64,000 nt of DNA from Geobacter sp. (GCA_003314535.1 POSG01000005.1:62001-126000); one strand, 5' to 3'. Positions 1 through 10,144 are shown, counted from the first letter of the stretch. The notes: generated from the sequence alone by a model not told the origin. Numbers and translations are program-made.

Positions 1-46
1 CCTTCATTGCAAGATACTGGTTCTTCAGGTCAACCATGGGAATCAT
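1..46 (-). CDS. DegT/DnrJ/EryC1-family aminotransferase, N-terminus only (GnnB-like)
   Basis: Only the first 15 codons lie in the window. They read MIPMVDLKNQYLAMK, the usual opening of PLP-dependent DegT/DnrJ/EryC1 sugar aminotransferases. The ATG at 46 is preceded by a GAAAGG ribosome site about 10 nt upstream. It starts 24 nt after the upstream Gfo/Idh/MocA oxidoreductase gene. An oxidoreductase plus aminotransferase pair directly behind lpxA is the arrangement known for GnnA/GnnB, which convert UDP-GlcNAc to its 3-amino form for amide-linked lipid A acylation. The family call is firm for so short a fragment; the GnnB role is inferred from neighbours. Confidence 0.7.
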   Translation of the reverse strand, partial: MIPMVDLKNQYLAMK

Positions 47-69
47 GTGCTATTGCCTTTCAGTTCTTA

Positions 70-1008
70 TTAAAGTTTCCTGTTTATGCGAAGAGCGGTT
101 TCAAGTGCCCTCCTGCCATCTTCTCCCGACACCACGGGTGGCTTTCCCGTTTCCACTGCCTCCAGGAATGATGCAATCTCTTCCTTCAGCGCATCTACCT
201 GTTCGAAAGCCTTTTCCTCTATCTTGATGTTGGGAACGCCGGGGAACATTTCCCCATCCCCCTTGCGGAACACGGCAAACTTCTTGTGCTGGAAATCCAG
301 CGTAATATATGAATCGGGCTGAAAGATACGCATCCGTCTTTCACTCTTGAGGCTGATCCGGCTGGCGGTGACATTGGCAACGCAGCCGTTTTCGAACTCT
401 ATCCTTGCGTTGGCGATATCTTCCTCAGGCGTGAAGACCGGCGCCCCTATCGAGTGGATATGCCGCACGGGGGAACGGACAATATTCTGTATGATGTCAA
501 TGTCGTGAATCATGAGATCCAGCACCACATTGACATCCGTTCCCCGCGGCTTGAACGGCGCAATCCTTATCGACTCGATGAATCTGGGATCGGTCAGACT
601 GTTTCCAAGCGCCAGAACTGCGGGGTTGAAACGCTCCAGGTGTCCTATCTGGAACACGGCGCCGTTTTCCCGGGCTATCTTGATCAGTTTGTCGGCTTCA
701 GAGAGAGTGACGGTCATGGGCTTTTCCAGGAGTACGCTTACTCCCCGTTCGAGGAAGTCCCTGGCCACCTCGTAGTGGAGATGGGTCGGTACCGCGATAC
801 TGACAGCGTCCACCATCTCCAGTATGTCCCGGTAAGAAGTATAAGCGCGGGTCCCGAGCTTGGCCGCAACCTCCTCTGCACGCATTCCGTCAAGGTCAAC
901 CACTGCAACCAACTGGGAGTTTTCAAGCTGGGCATACTTTTCGGCATGAAACCCGCCCAGGTAACCAACGCCCACAACCGCAGTCCTGATTATTTTTCTC
1001 ACCGGCAT
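70..1008 (-). CDS. Gfo/Idh/MocA-family NAD(P)-dependent sugar oxidoreductase (GnnA-like)
   Basis: The 312-residue protein begins with a Rossmann fold: GVGYLGGFHAEKY near residues 13-25 is the dinucleotide-binding loop. The family's EKP motif is at about 95-97 (VLLEKPMTVTLSEAD), followed by IGHLERFNPAV and a C-terminal GFO_IDH_MocA barrel. Such enzymes oxidise or reduce sugar hydroxyls. The ATG at 1008 overlaps the lpxA stop by 10 nt and has a GAAAGGGG ribosome site. Downstream lies a DegT aminotransferase. In organisms with 3-amino lipid A, GnnA oxidises the 3-OH of UDP-GlcNAc and GnnB transaminates the ketone; this gene fits the GnnA role. Direct proof of substrate is lacking, so no symbol is assigned. 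Confidence 0.8.
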   Translation of the reverse strand: MPVRKIIRTAVVGVGYLGGFHAEKYAQLENSQLVAVVDLDGMRAEEVAAKLGTRAYTSYRDILEMVDAVSIAVPTHLHYEVARDFLERGVSVLLEKPMTVTLSEADKLIKIARENGAVFQIGHLERFNPAVLALGNSLTDPRFIESIRIAPFKPRGTDVNVVLDLMIHDIDIIQNIVRSPVRHIHSIGAPVFTPEEDIANARIEFENGCVANVTASRISLKSERRMRIFQPDSYITLDFQHKKFAVFRKGDGEMFPGVPNIKIEEKAFEQVDALKEEIASFLEAVETGKPPVVSGEDGRRALETALRINRKL

Positions 1009-1769
1009 ATGCCCCTTTCCGATTTTTCCACGAATTCAACGAAATGGTTCAGTTGAGGAGATTCGGGCAATTCCCTCCTGATCCTTTCCAGCGCCTCATC
1101 AGTCAGAAGCCCTGAACGTATGAGAATTTTATACGCCTTTTTCAATTGCACGAGTATATCCTCGGAAAAACCGGCCCGCTTCAGTCCGACAAGGTTCAGC
1201 CCGTGCAGGGTGGCCCTGTCACCCGCCGCAATGGTGTAGGGCGGCACATCCTGACCGACCATTGCCCCGCCTCCGATCATGACGTAAGCGCCTATCCGCA
1301 CGAACTGGTGAATGGCCGAAAGCCCGCCGAGACGCGCGTGGTCCTCTACGCTGATGTGGCCGGCCAAGGTGGCGCCGTTTGCCATCACCACATTATTGCC
1401 GATGTGGCAATCATGGGCAACATGGCAATAAGCCATGAAAAGATTATTGTCCCCAATTGTCGTTTCGCCGTCTCCGGTCACAGTGCCCAGATGTATTGTT
1501 GCGAATTCTCGTATGATATTCCCGTTCCCGATCTTCAGGAAGGTTCTCTCTCCCTTGTATTTGAGATCCTGCGGTACGGCGCCGACCGAAGAAAGGTGAA
1601 AAATCTGGTTGTTTTCCCCTATCTCCGTCCAGCCTTGGATTACCGCACTCGGACCGATCCTGGTTCCCCGGCCGATCCGGACGTTATTACCTATAACCGC
1701 AAAAGGACCTATCTCAACGTCCGGATCAATCTCGGCTCCTGGGAGCACAATGGCTGTCGGATGTATCAT
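999..1769 (-). CDS. lpxA: acyl-ACP--UDP-N-acetylglucosamine O-acyltransferase
   Basis: LpxA catalyses the first lipid A step, transfer of a 3-hydroxyacyl chain from ACP to position 3 of UDP-GlcNAc (or to the 3-amino group in GnnA/GnnB organisms). The 256-residue protein starts MIHPTAIVLPGAEIDP and shows the hexapeptide-repeat left-handed beta helix. The catalytic histidine region is YCHVAHDCHIGNN. The C-terminal helical part includes HGLNLVGLKRAGFS. An ATG at 1769 with an AGGAGAA ribosome site is chosen over in-frame upstream codons, because homologues begin with this sequence. It follows fabZ after an unusually long 207 nt gap and overlaps the GnnA-like gene. Confidence 0.95.
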   Translation of the reverse strand: MIHPTAIVLPGAEIDPDVEIGPFAVIGNNVRIGRGTRIGPSAVIQGWTEIGENNQIFHLSSVGAVPQDLKYKGERTFLKIGNGNIIREFATIHLGTVTGDGETTIGDNNLFMAYCHVAHDCHIGNNVVMANGATLAGHISVEDHARLGGLSAIHQFVRIGAYVMIGGGAMVGQDVPPYTIAAGDRATLHGLNLVGLKRAGFSEDILVQLKKAYKILIRSGLLTDEALERIRRELPESPQLNHFVEFVEKSERGICR

Positions 1770-1976
1770 GTTATTCTCCTGGGTGATACCAAGTGCAACA
1801 GGGATAGCCGGGCTGCCGCTGTCGGTCCTGTCCATCCTGTTTCTCTGTTGGAAAAGTGCCGGATGCTTGTAAATTCATGGGGACGACTTAGCGGGATCAG
1901 ACACATGGTTGGGATTGCAGGCTCTCGGTGATCCGTTCGCGGACCTCCTCGAGCCTGCCTCTTTGCAGTCGCTCTT

Positions 1977-2408
1977 TTAGTCGGCAAAAGTTGCCTTCAA
2001 ATCGGCCTCGGCAGCCAGTTTGTCCTCTACGTACGCCTTGCCGCTGAACCCCCAGATGCCGCGACGGTTCATGGTGGTCACGAGTTCCAGGCGGAGGATG
2101 TCGCCCGGCACGACCGGCCTTCTGAACCGAGCGTTATCAATGGCCAGAAAATAGCTCACCTTTTTTCTGATTTCATCATCCGAGGCAAGATAGGCAAGTA
2201 TTCCTGCCACTTGCGCCATGGCCTCCACGATGAGAACCCCCGGCATGACTGGATGACCGGGAAAATGACCCAGGAAATGCGGTTCATTCATGCTGACATT
2301 CTTTATGCCGACTATCCGTTTGCCCGGTTCCATTTCCACTATCCGGTCCACCATGAGGAATGGATACCTGTGCGGCAATATCTTCATGATCTCATTTATA
2401 TCCAGCAT
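1977..2408 (-). CDS. fabZ: 3-hydroxyacyl-ACP dehydratase FabZ
   Basis: FabZ dehydrates 3-hydroxyacyl-ACP in fatty-acid elongation and so competes with LpxA and LpxD for the same substrate. The 143-residue hotdog-fold protein opens ILPHRYPFLMVDRI. It has the family signature HFLGHFPGHPVMPGVLIVE with the catalytic His, and the helix glutamate in VEAMAQ. The length is typical. The ATG at 2408 has an AAGGAG ribosome site 8 nt upstream. It lies between lpxD and lpxA, with a predicted promoter of its own immediately upstream. Confidence 0.96.
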   Translation of the reverse strand: MLDINEIMKILPHRYPFLMVDRIVEMEPGKRIVGIKNVSMNEPHFLGHFPGHPVMPGVLIVEAMAQVAGILAYLASDDEIRKKVSYFLAIDNARFRRPVVPGDILRLELVTTMNRRGIWGFSGKAYVEDKLAAEADLKATFAD

Positions 2409-2424
2409 TTATGGCTCCTTCTTG

Positions 2425-2454
2425 CATATAGGCATACCCTATCAGGTATGACAA
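2425..2454 (-). promoter_or_regulatory. predicted fabZ promoter with palindromic operator in the spacer
   Basis: Read on the minus strand, TTGTCA (2449-2454) and TATATG (2425-2430) are separated by 18 nt. The spacer region holds a hyphenated palindrome, CATACC-tgatag-GGTATG type, at 2433-2450. Transcription would start about 10 nt before the fabZ ATG. A palindrome lying between the -35 and -10 boxes suggests a repressor site. The regulator is unknown. Confidence 0.5.
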
Positions 2455-2583
2455 GAGCGACAATAGTCTCGAAAAAGGATGATCCATCGGCACGAGCGGG
2501 CCAAAAGGGCAGACTGCCGGCGCCCTCGCCTGCCCGGTAATTCATTCTGACGAAGCCAGGTTCAGAAAGCAAGCTTCGGCGAA

Positions 2584-3621
2584 TCAGCCCTTAGCCTCGA
2601 TCTTCGCTTCGAGTTCCTGTATCTTCTTTTCCAGCGTATTGATAATCTTGCGCATCTCCGGAAGCTTGGGGACCGTAGATGCAGTCTTCAGCCACTCCTT
2701 GTGGGGAATGGCGGGTATTCCGCTGTATATCTGCCCCGATGTGATGCTGTTGTGAACACCGGATTTGGCGCCGATCATCACGTTGTCGCCTATTTCGAGA
2801 TGCCCTACAACGCCGACTTGGCCGCCCAGGGTGACATGCTCCCCGAGCTTGGTGCTTCCCGAAATGCCCGTCTGGGAAACGATGATGCAATTCTCCCCAA
2901 TGACGCAGTTGTGAGCAACCTGAACAAGGTTGTCTATCTTTGTCCCGCGCCGGATGAGCGTAAGCCCGAGGGCGGCGCGGTCAATGGTTGTGCAGGACCC
3001 GATCTCCACGTCATCCTCGATGACGACTATGCCGATTTGGGGGATTTTCTGGTAGGCTTTTCCGTCCGGGGCATAGCCGAAACCGTCGCTGCCGATGACC
3101 GCCCCGCTGTGTATGATTACCCGGTTGCCGATCCGGCATCCCTCGCGAACGCTTACGTTGGCGTGCAATATTACGTCATCGCCTATTTCAACACCATCAT
3201 ACAGAGCAACGCCGGGATAAAGAACCACCCTGTTGCCCAGTTTCACTCCGTCGCCTACGAAAGCTCCGGGATACACTGTTATGCCTTCCCCGAGAACGAC
3301 ATTTTCCCCTACGAACGCGCCCGGCATAACTCCCTTCGGTACGATCGACTTGACATGGAACAGCGAGAGCAGCTTAGCAAATGCAAGATAGGGGTTCTTT
3401 ACCTCGATGACATTGCGGCCGTATCGCTCAGCGCCTGCAGACACTATTACAGCAGTAGCTCTCGTCGTTGCCACCTTGCCGGCATACTTGGGATTCGCCA
3501 GAAACGTGATCTGTCCATCCGTCGCCTCGTCCAGGGTCCCCAGGCTCGACACAACGGCATTTTCATCACCGATGACCCGGCCGCCAAGAAGCGCGGCCAG
3601 TTCCTTAAGACTCTTTTCCAT
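2584..3621 (-). CDS. lpxD: UDP-3-O-(3-hydroxyacyl)glucosamine N-acyltransferase
   Basis: LpxD adds the N-linked hydroxyacyl chain in the third step of lipid A synthesis. The 345-residue protein has an N-terminal uridine-binding domain (residues about 1-100, including [23 protein letters not shown]). A hexapeptide-repeat beta helix follows, with the catalytic-histidine segment [12 protein letters not shown]. The C-terminal helix ends [14 protein letters not shown]. The ATG at 3621 sits directly behind GGAGGGTGT. It follows skp after 11 nt, the standard gamma/deltaproteobacterial order bamA-skp-lpxD-fabZ-lpxA. Confidence 0.96.
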   Translation of the reverse strand: MEKSLKELAALLGGRVIGDENAVVSSLGTLDEATDGQITFLANPKYAGKVATTRATAVIVSAGAERYGRNVIEVKNPYLAFAKLLSLFHVKSIVPKGVMPGAFVGENVVLGEGITVYPGAFVGDGVKLGNRVVLYPGVALYDGVEIGDDVILHANVSVREGCRIGNRVIIHSGAVIGSDGFGYAPDGKAYQKIPQIGIVVIEDDVEIGSCTTIDRAALGLTLIRRGTKIDNLVQVAHNCVIGENCIIVSQTGISGSTKLGEHVTLGGQVGVVGHLEIGDNVMIGAKSGVHNSITSGQIYSGIPAIPHKEWLKTASTVPKLPEMRKIINTLEKKIQELEAKIEAKG

Positions 3622-3632
3622 ACACCCTCCGC

Positions 3633-4151
3633 CTATTTCTTGATTGCATTGACCATTGCAAGGACCTGGTCAGTCAGGTCGGCCTTTTCATCAGCATAAA
3701 TCATGCTGTCATTCCTGATCAGAATCATTGTGTAGCCGTTTTTCCGACCATAGTCCTGAACTATCTTCTCGATGTTGCCGAGGATCTTTCTCGTCAGCTT
3801 CTCGTCCTCGGCCTGCAGGTCATCCTGTGCATCCTTCTGCAGGCGCTGCAAATCCTTCAACAGCTGCTGGTAATCCTTTTCCTTGGCACTCCTGGCGCTT
3901 TCCGAGAGAAGCTGTCCCTGTTTTTCAAGCGTATCCTTGAGCCTCTTCAGTTCTTCCTGTTTCCTGTTTATCTCGTCCTGATACTTCTTGACCTTGGCGG
4001 TCAGCTGTTCCTTTGCGTCCTTCCCGGAAGCCGACTGGTTCAGTATCTTCTGGATATCCACATAGCCGAGTTTCGCTCCGTCAGCGGCAAACCCCGCGAC
4101 AGGGAGGATCAACGCAACCGTTGCTGCAATAATCGTGATAAATCCTTTCAT
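3633..4151 (-). CDS. skp: periplasmic chaperone Skp/OmpH
   Basis: The 172-residue protein has a signal peptide ([22 protein letters not shown], cleavage after about residue 22). It continues with [20 protein letters not shown], the start of mature OmpH/Skp proteins. The rest is largely a charged coiled coil ([20 protein letters not shown] and following), which forms the tentacles of the trimeric chaperone. Skp holds unfolded outer-membrane proteins for delivery to BamA, whose gene is immediately upstream. The ATG has an AAAAGGAGAA ribosome site. Confidence 0.93.
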   Translation of the reverse strand: MKGFITIIAATVALILPVAGFAADGAKLGYVDIQKILNQSASGKDAKEQLTAKVKKYQDEINRKQEELKRLKDTLEKQGQLLSESARSAKEKDYQQLLKDLQRLQKDAQDDLQAEDEKLTRKILGNIEKIVQDYGRKNGYTMILIRNDSMIYADEKADLTDQVLAMVNAIKK

Positions 4152-4211
4152 CTTCTTTCTCCTTTTAGTAATTCCGCGTTGGTTGGCAGATACGCGATAT
4201 TATGAACGAAC

Positions 4212-6506
4212 CTAGAAAAATCCACCGATCGAGAACTCGAACCTGCCCCCTTTTTTGTCTATGCCGTCCCTTGGATTCAACGGGAAGCCGTATTCGAGGC
4301 GCAGCGGGCCCATGGGAGAGTACCAGCGGAATCCGAGGCCGTAGCTCATGAGCATTTTCGAGAAATACGACTGTCCGGTGTCATAGGAGTTGCCTGCATC
4401 AAAGAAGAGAACCCCCTTGAGCCCCGCATCCTTGATTATGGGGAAGACATAATCTACATTGAAAACGGCTTCCTTTACCCCGCCCACGTAGACACCGTTC
4501 TTGACCGGGCTCACCGTGCGGGTTTCGTAACCACGAAGCGTATTGATGCCTCCCAGGTAGAATTTTTCGTCAATCGGAATTTCCTTGCCGTCTCTCATGA
4601 TATAACCCAACTCGCCGCGAAGCGACAACACAGTGCTCCACATAAGGGGGAAGAACACCGATGACTGTCCGATAAAGCGCGAGAAACGCTGGTTTCCGCC
4701 AAGGCCGGCATATTCGGCGGAAACGGTGCCGGTATATCCCTTGCTCGGGTCGAGCTTGTAGTCGGTCCTGTCAAGTGTCAGGCTGCCATAGAGGGATCCG
4801 GTGGTGCCGCTCGACTCTCCAAGCAGGTCCGGGTTGGCCTGCAGGTTGGTGGAAAGATCGAAAAGCGACTTCTTCTCGAACTTGTACATCCAGAAGGTGG
4901 AAAGCTCGTCATTGAACTTGTATCCCGCCTTGAGGTCCGCGCCTGTTACCCTGCGCGAATAGTCTTCATACTCCCGCTCGGAGCGGTAGATGTCAAAACC
5001 GAGAGTCCAGTTCGTATCGAGGAAGTAGGGATCACTCAGCCCCAGGGTGTAAAGCTGTGTTTTGCCGCCCAGCGAAGCAGCCAGGGTCCCCTTCAGGCCC
5101 AGGCCGAGAAAGTTGTTCTGCTGGATGGACCCTTGTCCTATGATGCCGTCAGACGAGCTGTATCCGGCGCCGAGACTGAACTGGCCGGTGGATTTCTCCT
5201 TGACCTCGGTATTGAGGTTCAGGCGGTTGTCGGCGCTGCCCTTGGCCGTGGCTATGGTCGCTTCCTCGAAAAAGCCGAGGTTGGTAAGATTCTGCTTGGT
5301 CCTTTTGAGCGCGGTCACACTGTACAGGTCACCCTCCGCAAGCCTGAATTCCCTTCGGATAACCTTGTCCCTTGTCTTGGTGTTGCCGCTAATGTTTATT
5401 TTTTCGATATATACCTTCTCGCCTTTTTCGAATTCAAAGGTAATGTCGACTGTTTTCTTGTCCTGGTCCACCTTGGTGAGAGGCACGACATTGGTGAAGG
5501 CATAGCCTTTGTCACCATAAAGATCGGTAAATGTGACGACGTCATTGCGCAAAAGTTCGCGGCTGAAAACTTCACCTTTCTTCAGCTTCACCAGAGAGCT
5601 CAGCTTTTCCCTGCTCTCAAGCAGATCGCCCTTGAAATCGATGGCTCCGGTCCTGAACTGCTCACCCTCGGTGATGCCGATGGTGACTTCGAGCCCGGAC
5701 TTGTCGTCAAGCAGCCGCACTTTCGGTTCGCCTACTTTGACGTTGATGTAGCCGTTGTTGTAATAGAGGTCGGCGAGACGGTTCACATCGTTCTTCAAAA
5801 CCTCTTCCTTGTAGGTGCCGGCCCCGGTGATCCATGAAAGGAACCACTTCTCCTTGGTTTCCATCTGCTTTCGCAGCTTCCGCGCAGAGAAAACCCTGTT
5901 TCCCTCGAACTTTATGTTCTTGATCAGGACCTTCTTGCCTTCCTTGATGGAAAAGGACACGCGCTCCCCGTTCTTGCCTACGTTGGTTGCACTGGCGCTC
6001 ACTTCGGCAAGATAGTACCCCTCGTCCGCATAGAGTTTTTTAATCTTCTTTTCGCTCATTGCAAGAAGGCCGCTTGAAAAGACGCCTTTTGGTTTGAGCG
6101 GTATGGCCTCCTTGATTTTGTCCGCTTTGATCTCAACGTTTCCAACAACTATGACTTCGCGAACGGTGGGCTTTTCAGCGACAACGAAGGTCAGGGCCAC
6201 ACCCTTTTCGGTTCCGGTTTTTTCGACCTTTACATCCTGGTAAATGCCGAGGTTGTAGATCGTCTTGATGTCATCGTTTGCTTTTTCTACCGAGAAATCA
6301 TCGCCCACCTTGCTTTTCAGGAGAGGGGTAAGGGAGGCGGACTCCCTGGTTTCATTGCCCAGGAAGGTAATGGATGAAATCTTCTCTTCGCCAGCAGACA
6401 GTTGACAGGGTAAAACCGCGATAATCAGAAGAGCGGCAATCAGTCGCGCTGAACATGAAAAGCAAGCATCACAGATTTTACTGACATGTCGGGATAATAG
6501 TTTCAC
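4212..6506 (-). CDS. bamA: outer membrane protein assembly factor BamA
   Basis: BamA is the outer-membrane beta barrel that inserts other barrel proteins. The 764-residue protein has an N-terminal signal segment (about 1-38, ending LPCQLSAG). Five POTRA domains follow (about 42-420; the repeats show forms such as [31 protein letters not shown] and [20 protein letters not shown]). The C-terminal barrel includes the RGY substrate-exit region ([17 protein letters not shown]) and ends in phenylalanine (EFSIGGFF). It starts with GTG at 6506, overlapping the lolD stop as GTGA, so it is translationally coupled. Confidence 0.97.
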   Translation of the reverse strand: MKLLSRHVSKICDACFSCSARLIAALLIIAVLPCQLSAGEEKISSITFLGNETRESASLTPLLKSKVGDDFSVEKANDDIKTIYNLGIYQDVKVEKTGTEKGVALTFVVAEKPTVREVIVVGNVEIKADKIKEAIPLKPKGVFSSGLLAMSEKKIKKLYADEGYYLAEVSASATNVGKNGERVSFSIKEGKKVLIKNIKFEGNRVFSARKLRKQMETKEKWFLSWITGAGTYKEEVLKNDVNRLADLYYNNGYINVKVGEPKVRLLDDKSGLEVTIGITEGEQFRTGAIDFKGDLLESREKLSSLVKLKKGEVFSRELLRNDVVTFTDLYGDKGYAFTNVVPLTKVDQDKKTVDITFEFEKGEKVYIEKINISGNTKTRDKVIRREFRLAEGDLYSVTALKRTKQNLTNLGFFEEATIATAKGSADNRLNLNTEVKEKSTGQFSLGAGYSSSDGIIGQGSIQQNNFLGLGLKGTLAASLGGKTQLYTLGLSDPYFLDTNWTLGFDIYRSEREYEDYSRRVTGADLKAGYKFNDELSTFWMYKFEKKSLFDLSTNLQANPDLLGESSGTTGSLYGSLTLDRTDYKLDPSKGYTGTVSAEYAGLGGNQRFSRFIGQSSVFFPLMWSTVLSLRGELGYIMRDGKEIPIDEKFYLGGINTLRGYETRTVSPVKNGVYVGGVKEAVFNVDYVFPIIKDAGLKGVLFFDAGNSYDTGQSYFSKMLMSYGLGFRWYSPMGPLRLEYGFPLNPRDGIDKKGGRFEFSIGGFF

Positions 6507-7192
6507 GGGTTACCATTCTCCTGGATGCGGCCGTCCACCAGCCGGATGATTTTGCCCATCCTGCCGGCAAGGCGCTCGTTGTGAGTCACAATAATCAGTG
6601 TCAAACCGATTCTTTCCTGGAAACCGGCGAGAAGTTCATGGACCTCCTCGCTGGTCTTCCGGTCAAGGTTACCGGTCGGCTCGTCGGCAAGCAGCAGCAA
6701 GGGGGAAAGGACTAGCGCCCTGGCTATGGCGACTCGCTGCTGTTCGCCGCCGGACAGTTCTCCCGGTTTGTGTGCAGCCCTGTGGGTGAGGCCCACATCA
6801 CGCAGCAGCCCGGCCGACCTGTCCTGGGCCTCGCCCCTGTTCATCCCTCCTATGAGAGCCGGCATCATTATGTTCTCAAGTGCCGAGAACTCGGGAAGGA
6901 GATGATGGAACTGGAAGACGAAGCCTATGGAACGGTTTCTGAAAGCGGCAAGCTCGCCCTCCCCGAAACCGAAAACATCGTGTCCGCGAAACATGACCGA
7001 ACCCGAAGTGGGGTGATCCAAGGTGCCGAGGATGTGGAGAAGTGTGCTTTTGCCGGCTCCGGATGCACCGACAAGAGCTATCGTGTCACCCTCGTCAACA
7101 GCCAGATCCACACCGTTCAGGACATCGATGCTGGCTGTTCCCCTGCGGAACGATTTCCTCAGGTCGCTGACCTCCAGCAGCCGGTTACTCAT
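6503..7192 (-). CDS. lolD: lipoprotein-releasing system ATP-binding protein LolD
   Basis: LolD powers release of mature lipoproteins from the inner membrane to the carrier LolA. The 229-residue ABC ATPase has Walker [10 protein letters not shown] (about 42-50), the Q-loop region in [16 protein letters not shown], signature [15 protein letters not shown] and Walker [21 protein letters not shown] is characteristic of LolD rather than other MacB-type ATPases. It overlaps the permease gene by 8 nt and bamA by 4 nt. Confidence 0.95.
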   Translation of the reverse strand: MSNRLLEVSDLRKSFRRGTASIDVLNGVDLAVDEGDTIALVGASGAGKSTLLHILGTLDHPTSGSVMFRGHDVFGFGEGELAAFRNRSIGFVFQFHHLLPEFSALENIMMPALIGGMNRGEAQDRSAGLLRDVGLTHRAAHKPGELSGGEQQRVAIARALVLSPLLLLADEPTGNLDRKTSEEVHELLAGFQERIGLTLIIVTHNERLAGRMGKIIRLVDGRIQENGNP

Positions 7193-8444
7193 AGCGCAGC
7201 GCCTCTGCGGGCGGCAGTCTGGACCCCTGCCAGGACGGATAGAGTGTGGCGAGGAATGATATGAGAACGGCTGTCAGTGAAATGAGGATCACGTCTCCGG
7301 GAACGACTTGCGACGGGAAATGGTCGAGGTAGTAAACATCCCGGCTGAAAAGTTCGAATCCGGTCACCTTCTGTATGAAACCAACAATGGTTTCAAGATT
7401 CAATGCCACAAGGAGACCGCTGAGCACGCCGATGATCGTTCCCGCAACCCCGATTATGAGTCCCTCCAAAACAAAAATCTTCATGATGCTCATGCCGGTA
7501 GCTCCCATCGACTTAAGAATGGCGATGTCTTTAGTCTTTTCCATTACCACCATGAAAAGGGTCGAAGCGATGCCGAATGCGGCAACGAGCACGATCAGCG
7601 TAAGGATGATGAACATGACCATTTTCTCGGTCTTCAGCGCGAACAGTATGTTCTTGTTCATCCGCATCCAGTCTCGGGCAAAATAATCGTAGCCGAAACC
7701 CTGGTTGATCTGCGTCGCTATCTCATCCGACTTGTAGACATCTTCCACCTTCAGTTGAATGCCGGTTACCGCATCGCCCATGGAGAGGAAGCTCTGCGCC
7801 TGCTTGAGCCCGACATAGGCAAGAGTGGAATCATATTCGAACATGCCGGTATTGAAAATTCCCGCGATGCGGAACTGCTTCATCTTGGGAATCATGCCAA
7901 AAGGGGTCATGTTGCCGAGCGGAGAAACCACGTTGACCAGGTCGCCCCGGTTGAGGTGGAGGTTTTTCGCCAGCTCCTTCCCCAATATGATGCCAGGTTT
8001 TTCGGCTGGGGAACCGGCACCGGGCTCCAGGTCTGCGAGCCCTCCCTCAACCAGCGATTTCTTGAGATTCGTGACCCGGGCATCTGTCAACGGATCGATG
8101 CCCCTGAGCACGACACCCGAAACATTGCTCCCGGTGGACAGCATTACCTGGCTGTAGATGAACGGGGTCACCCCGGTTACTCCGGGAACCTTCTTCAGGC
8201 GTTCCATGAGGGCCCCGTACCCTTCTATCATGCCGCCGCTCTTCAACACGACCACATCTGCGTTGGTGCCGAGTATCTTGTCCTTGAGATCCTCCTCGAA
8301 GCCGGTCATGACGGCCAGCACCACGATCAGGGCCATCACTCCGAGCGCTACACCGGCAGTGGATATGAACGTAATGATGGATATGAAGGTTGACTTCCGC
8401 TTTGCCCTCAGATAACGCAATCCTATAAGGAATTCGTAGGGCAT
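7185..8444 (-). CDS. lipoprotein-releasing system permease LolC/LolE
   Basis: The 419-residue membrane protein opens [36 protein letters not shown], the typical LolC/E/MacB N-terminus. It has a first transmembrane helix at about 24-46, a large periplasmic domain (about 50-270) and three C-terminal helices of the FtsX type (about 275-400), ending [19 protein letters not shown]. As in many deltaproteobacteria there is a single permease gene, so it probably forms a homodimer (LolF-like) instead of LolC-LolE. Its ATG overlaps the lysS stop by one base (TAATG). Confidence 0.92.
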   Translation of the reverse strand: MPYEFLIGLRYLRAKRKSTFISIITFISTAGVALGVMALIVVLAVMTGFEEDLKDKILGTNADVVVLKSGGMIEGYGALMERLKKVPGVTGVTPFIYSQVMLSTGSNVSGVVLRGIDPLTDARVTNLKKSLVEGGLADLEPGAGSPAEKPGIILGKELAKNLHLNRGDLVNVVSPLGNMTPFGMIPKMKQFRIAGIFNTGMFEYDSTLAYVGLKQAQSFLSMGDAVTGIQLKVEDVYKSDEIATQINQGFGYDYFARDWMRMNKNILFALKTEKMVMFIILTLIVLVAAFGIASTLFMVVMEKTKDIAILKSMGATGMSIMKIFVLEGLIIGVAGTIIGVLSGLLVALNLETIVGFIQKVTGFELFSRDVYYLDHFPSQVVPGDVILISLTAVLISFLATLYPSWQGSRLPPAEALRYE

Positions 8445-9925
8445 TATTTAGTTTCTTTCCTTAATTGCGGAAAAAGTATGACATCCCGGATGGATGCGGA
8501 ATCGGTCAAAAGCATCACCAGACGGTCTATGCCGATGCCTTCACCTGCCGCAGGCGGCATGCCGTGTTCCAGGGCACGGATATAATCCTCGTCCATGAAG
8601 TGGGCTTCCTCGTCCCCCTTGGCTTTCGCCTCGACCTGGGCAAGAAAGCGCTCTTTCTGGTCAACAGGGTCGTTCAGCTCGGAAAACGCATTGGCAATTT
8701 CCCGCCCGGCACAGAACAGCTCGAACCGGTCCACAATGTCCGGATCGTTGTCGCTCTTCCTGGAAAGCGGCGACACCTCGGTTGGATATGAAGTGATATA
8801 TGTCGGCTGGATAAGCTTGGTCTCGGCCACTTCTTCGAAGATCTCAGTGATCAGCTTGCCGTACCCCACATCCTCGGGTAGATCCAGCCCTATGGACTTG
8901 GCATAGCTGTATGCGAGATCCCGGTCATCGAGTGACTTGGCGTCTATGTCACCATACTCGAGGATCGCCTCCCTGACCGTGAGACGCTTCCACGGGCGGC
9001 GAAAGCTGATCTCCTGCCCCTGGTAAACGATATCCTGCGTTCCCAGGAGATTTTCGACCACATGGCAGAAAAGAGCCTCGGTGAAATCCATCAGGTCATC
9101 GAAAGTCGCATAGGCCTGATAGAACTCCATCATGGTGAACTCCGGATTGTGGCGGATGGATATACCTTCGTTGCGGAAGTTCCGGTTTATTTCGAAGACC
9201 TTGTCGAAACCGCCAACCAGCAGCCTCTTAAGATAGAGTTCGGGAGCAATGCGAAGGTACAGTTTCCTGTCGAGGGCATTGTGATAGGTCTCGAACGGGC
9301 GTGCGGTAGCCCCGCCGGGGATGGGTTGCATCATCGGGGTTTCGACCTCGAGGAAATCCTGTTCAAGCATGAACCTGCGTATCAGCTGGATTATGCGGGC
9401 ACGCTTGATGAAGACATCCTTGACTTCGGGATTGACAATGAGGTCGACATATCTTTGCCGGTAACGCGTTTCCACATCGGTCAGCCCGTGGAACTTCTCG
9501 GGAAGAGGCAGAAGGGACTTGGTGAGAAGCCTTACCTCGTGGGCATGCAGTGACAGCTCACCGGTCTTGGTGCGAAACGGATGGCCTGCTATTCCGACTA
9601 TGTCCCCTATATCGAGGGTTTCAAAATACTTGTAGTTTTCCTCGCCCAGGGTGTCCTTTTTAACATAAACCTGCACGCGCCCCTTCCTGTCCTGCACCTG
9701 AATGAAGGCAGCCTTGCCGAAAGATCTCCGGGCCATTACACGGCCGGCAACGGTGAAAACATCCGCCGGATCTTCTTCGATCGTTTCCCTGTCCCCGCGG
9801 GATTTCGCCAGGTCAGCCGAAGTATGCAGGGGTTTGAAGTCGTTGGGATACGGATTTATGCCCGATTCCCATAAAGCATTCACTTTCCTTCTTCTCTGCA
9901 ATAAAAGTTCACTTAGCTCTTCCAA
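8444..9925 (-). CDS. lysS: lysyl-tRNA synthetase, class II
   Basis: LysS charges tRNA-Lys. The 493-residue protein has the N-terminal OB-fold anticodon-binding domain (about 55-160, VAGRVMARRSFGKAAFIQVQD). The class II core carries motif 1 around FLEVETPMMQPIPGGATARPF, motif 2 (FEINRNFRNEGISIRHNPEFTMMEFYQAY) and motif 3 (GEGIGIDRLVMLLTDSASIRDVILFPQLR). The start is a TTG at 9925 (MEELSELLLQRRRKVNAL), because no in-frame ATG lies near; AGAGG is about 10 nt upstream. It heads the lolCE-lolD-bamA string. Confidence 0.96.
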   Translation of the reverse strand: MEELSELLLQRRRKVNALWESGINPYPNDFKPLHTSADLAKSRGDRETIEEDPADVFTVAGRVMARRSFGKAAFIQVQDRKGRVQVYVKKDTLGEENYKYFETLDIGDIVGIAGHPFRTKTGELSLHAHEVRLLTKSLLPLPEKFHGLTDVETRYRQRYVDLIVNPEVKDVFIKRARIIQLIRRFMLEQDFLEVETPMMQPIPGGATARPFETYHNALDRKLYLRIAPELYLKRLLVGGFDKVFEINRNFRNEGISIRHNPEFTMMEFYQAYATFDDLMDFTEALFCHVVENLLGTQDIVYQGQEISFRRPWKRLTVREAILEYGDIDAKSLDDRDLAYSYAKSIGLDLPEDVGYGKLITEIFEEVAETKLIQPTYITSYPTEVSPLSRKSDNDPDIVDRFELFCAGREIANAFSELNDPVDQKERFLAQVEAKAKGDEEAHFMDEDYIRALEHGMPPAAGEGIGIDRLVMLLTDSASIRDVILFPQLRKETK

Positions 9926-10016
9926 TATTCCATAACCTCTCTAACCTGCCAGCAGGGCATACTGACAGCGTCGCTTAATAAACCCGCAAATTAACCCATT
10001 TCACGTCTTTAATCAA

Positions 10017-10038
10017 GAAAAAAGGACCTCAGGCCTTT
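10017..10038 (-). terminator. possible intrinsic terminator downstream of the DUF4139 gene
   Basis: On the minus strand AAAGG pairs with CCTTT across an 8 nt loop and is followed by a run of T residues (A run at 10018-10023 on the plus strand). The stem is short, so the call is tentative. It lies about 107 nt past the stop codon of the gene at 10145-11128 and before lysS. Confidence 0.45.
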
Positions 10039-10144
10039 CCCGCCCGCCCGGCTCTGCATGGTGATATTGACCCGAATGGCACTGCTTCTACGGTTGGTGG
10101 AAGATGGATGGTGAAATTGGTATCCCACCGGGAGAGCGTTGCAT

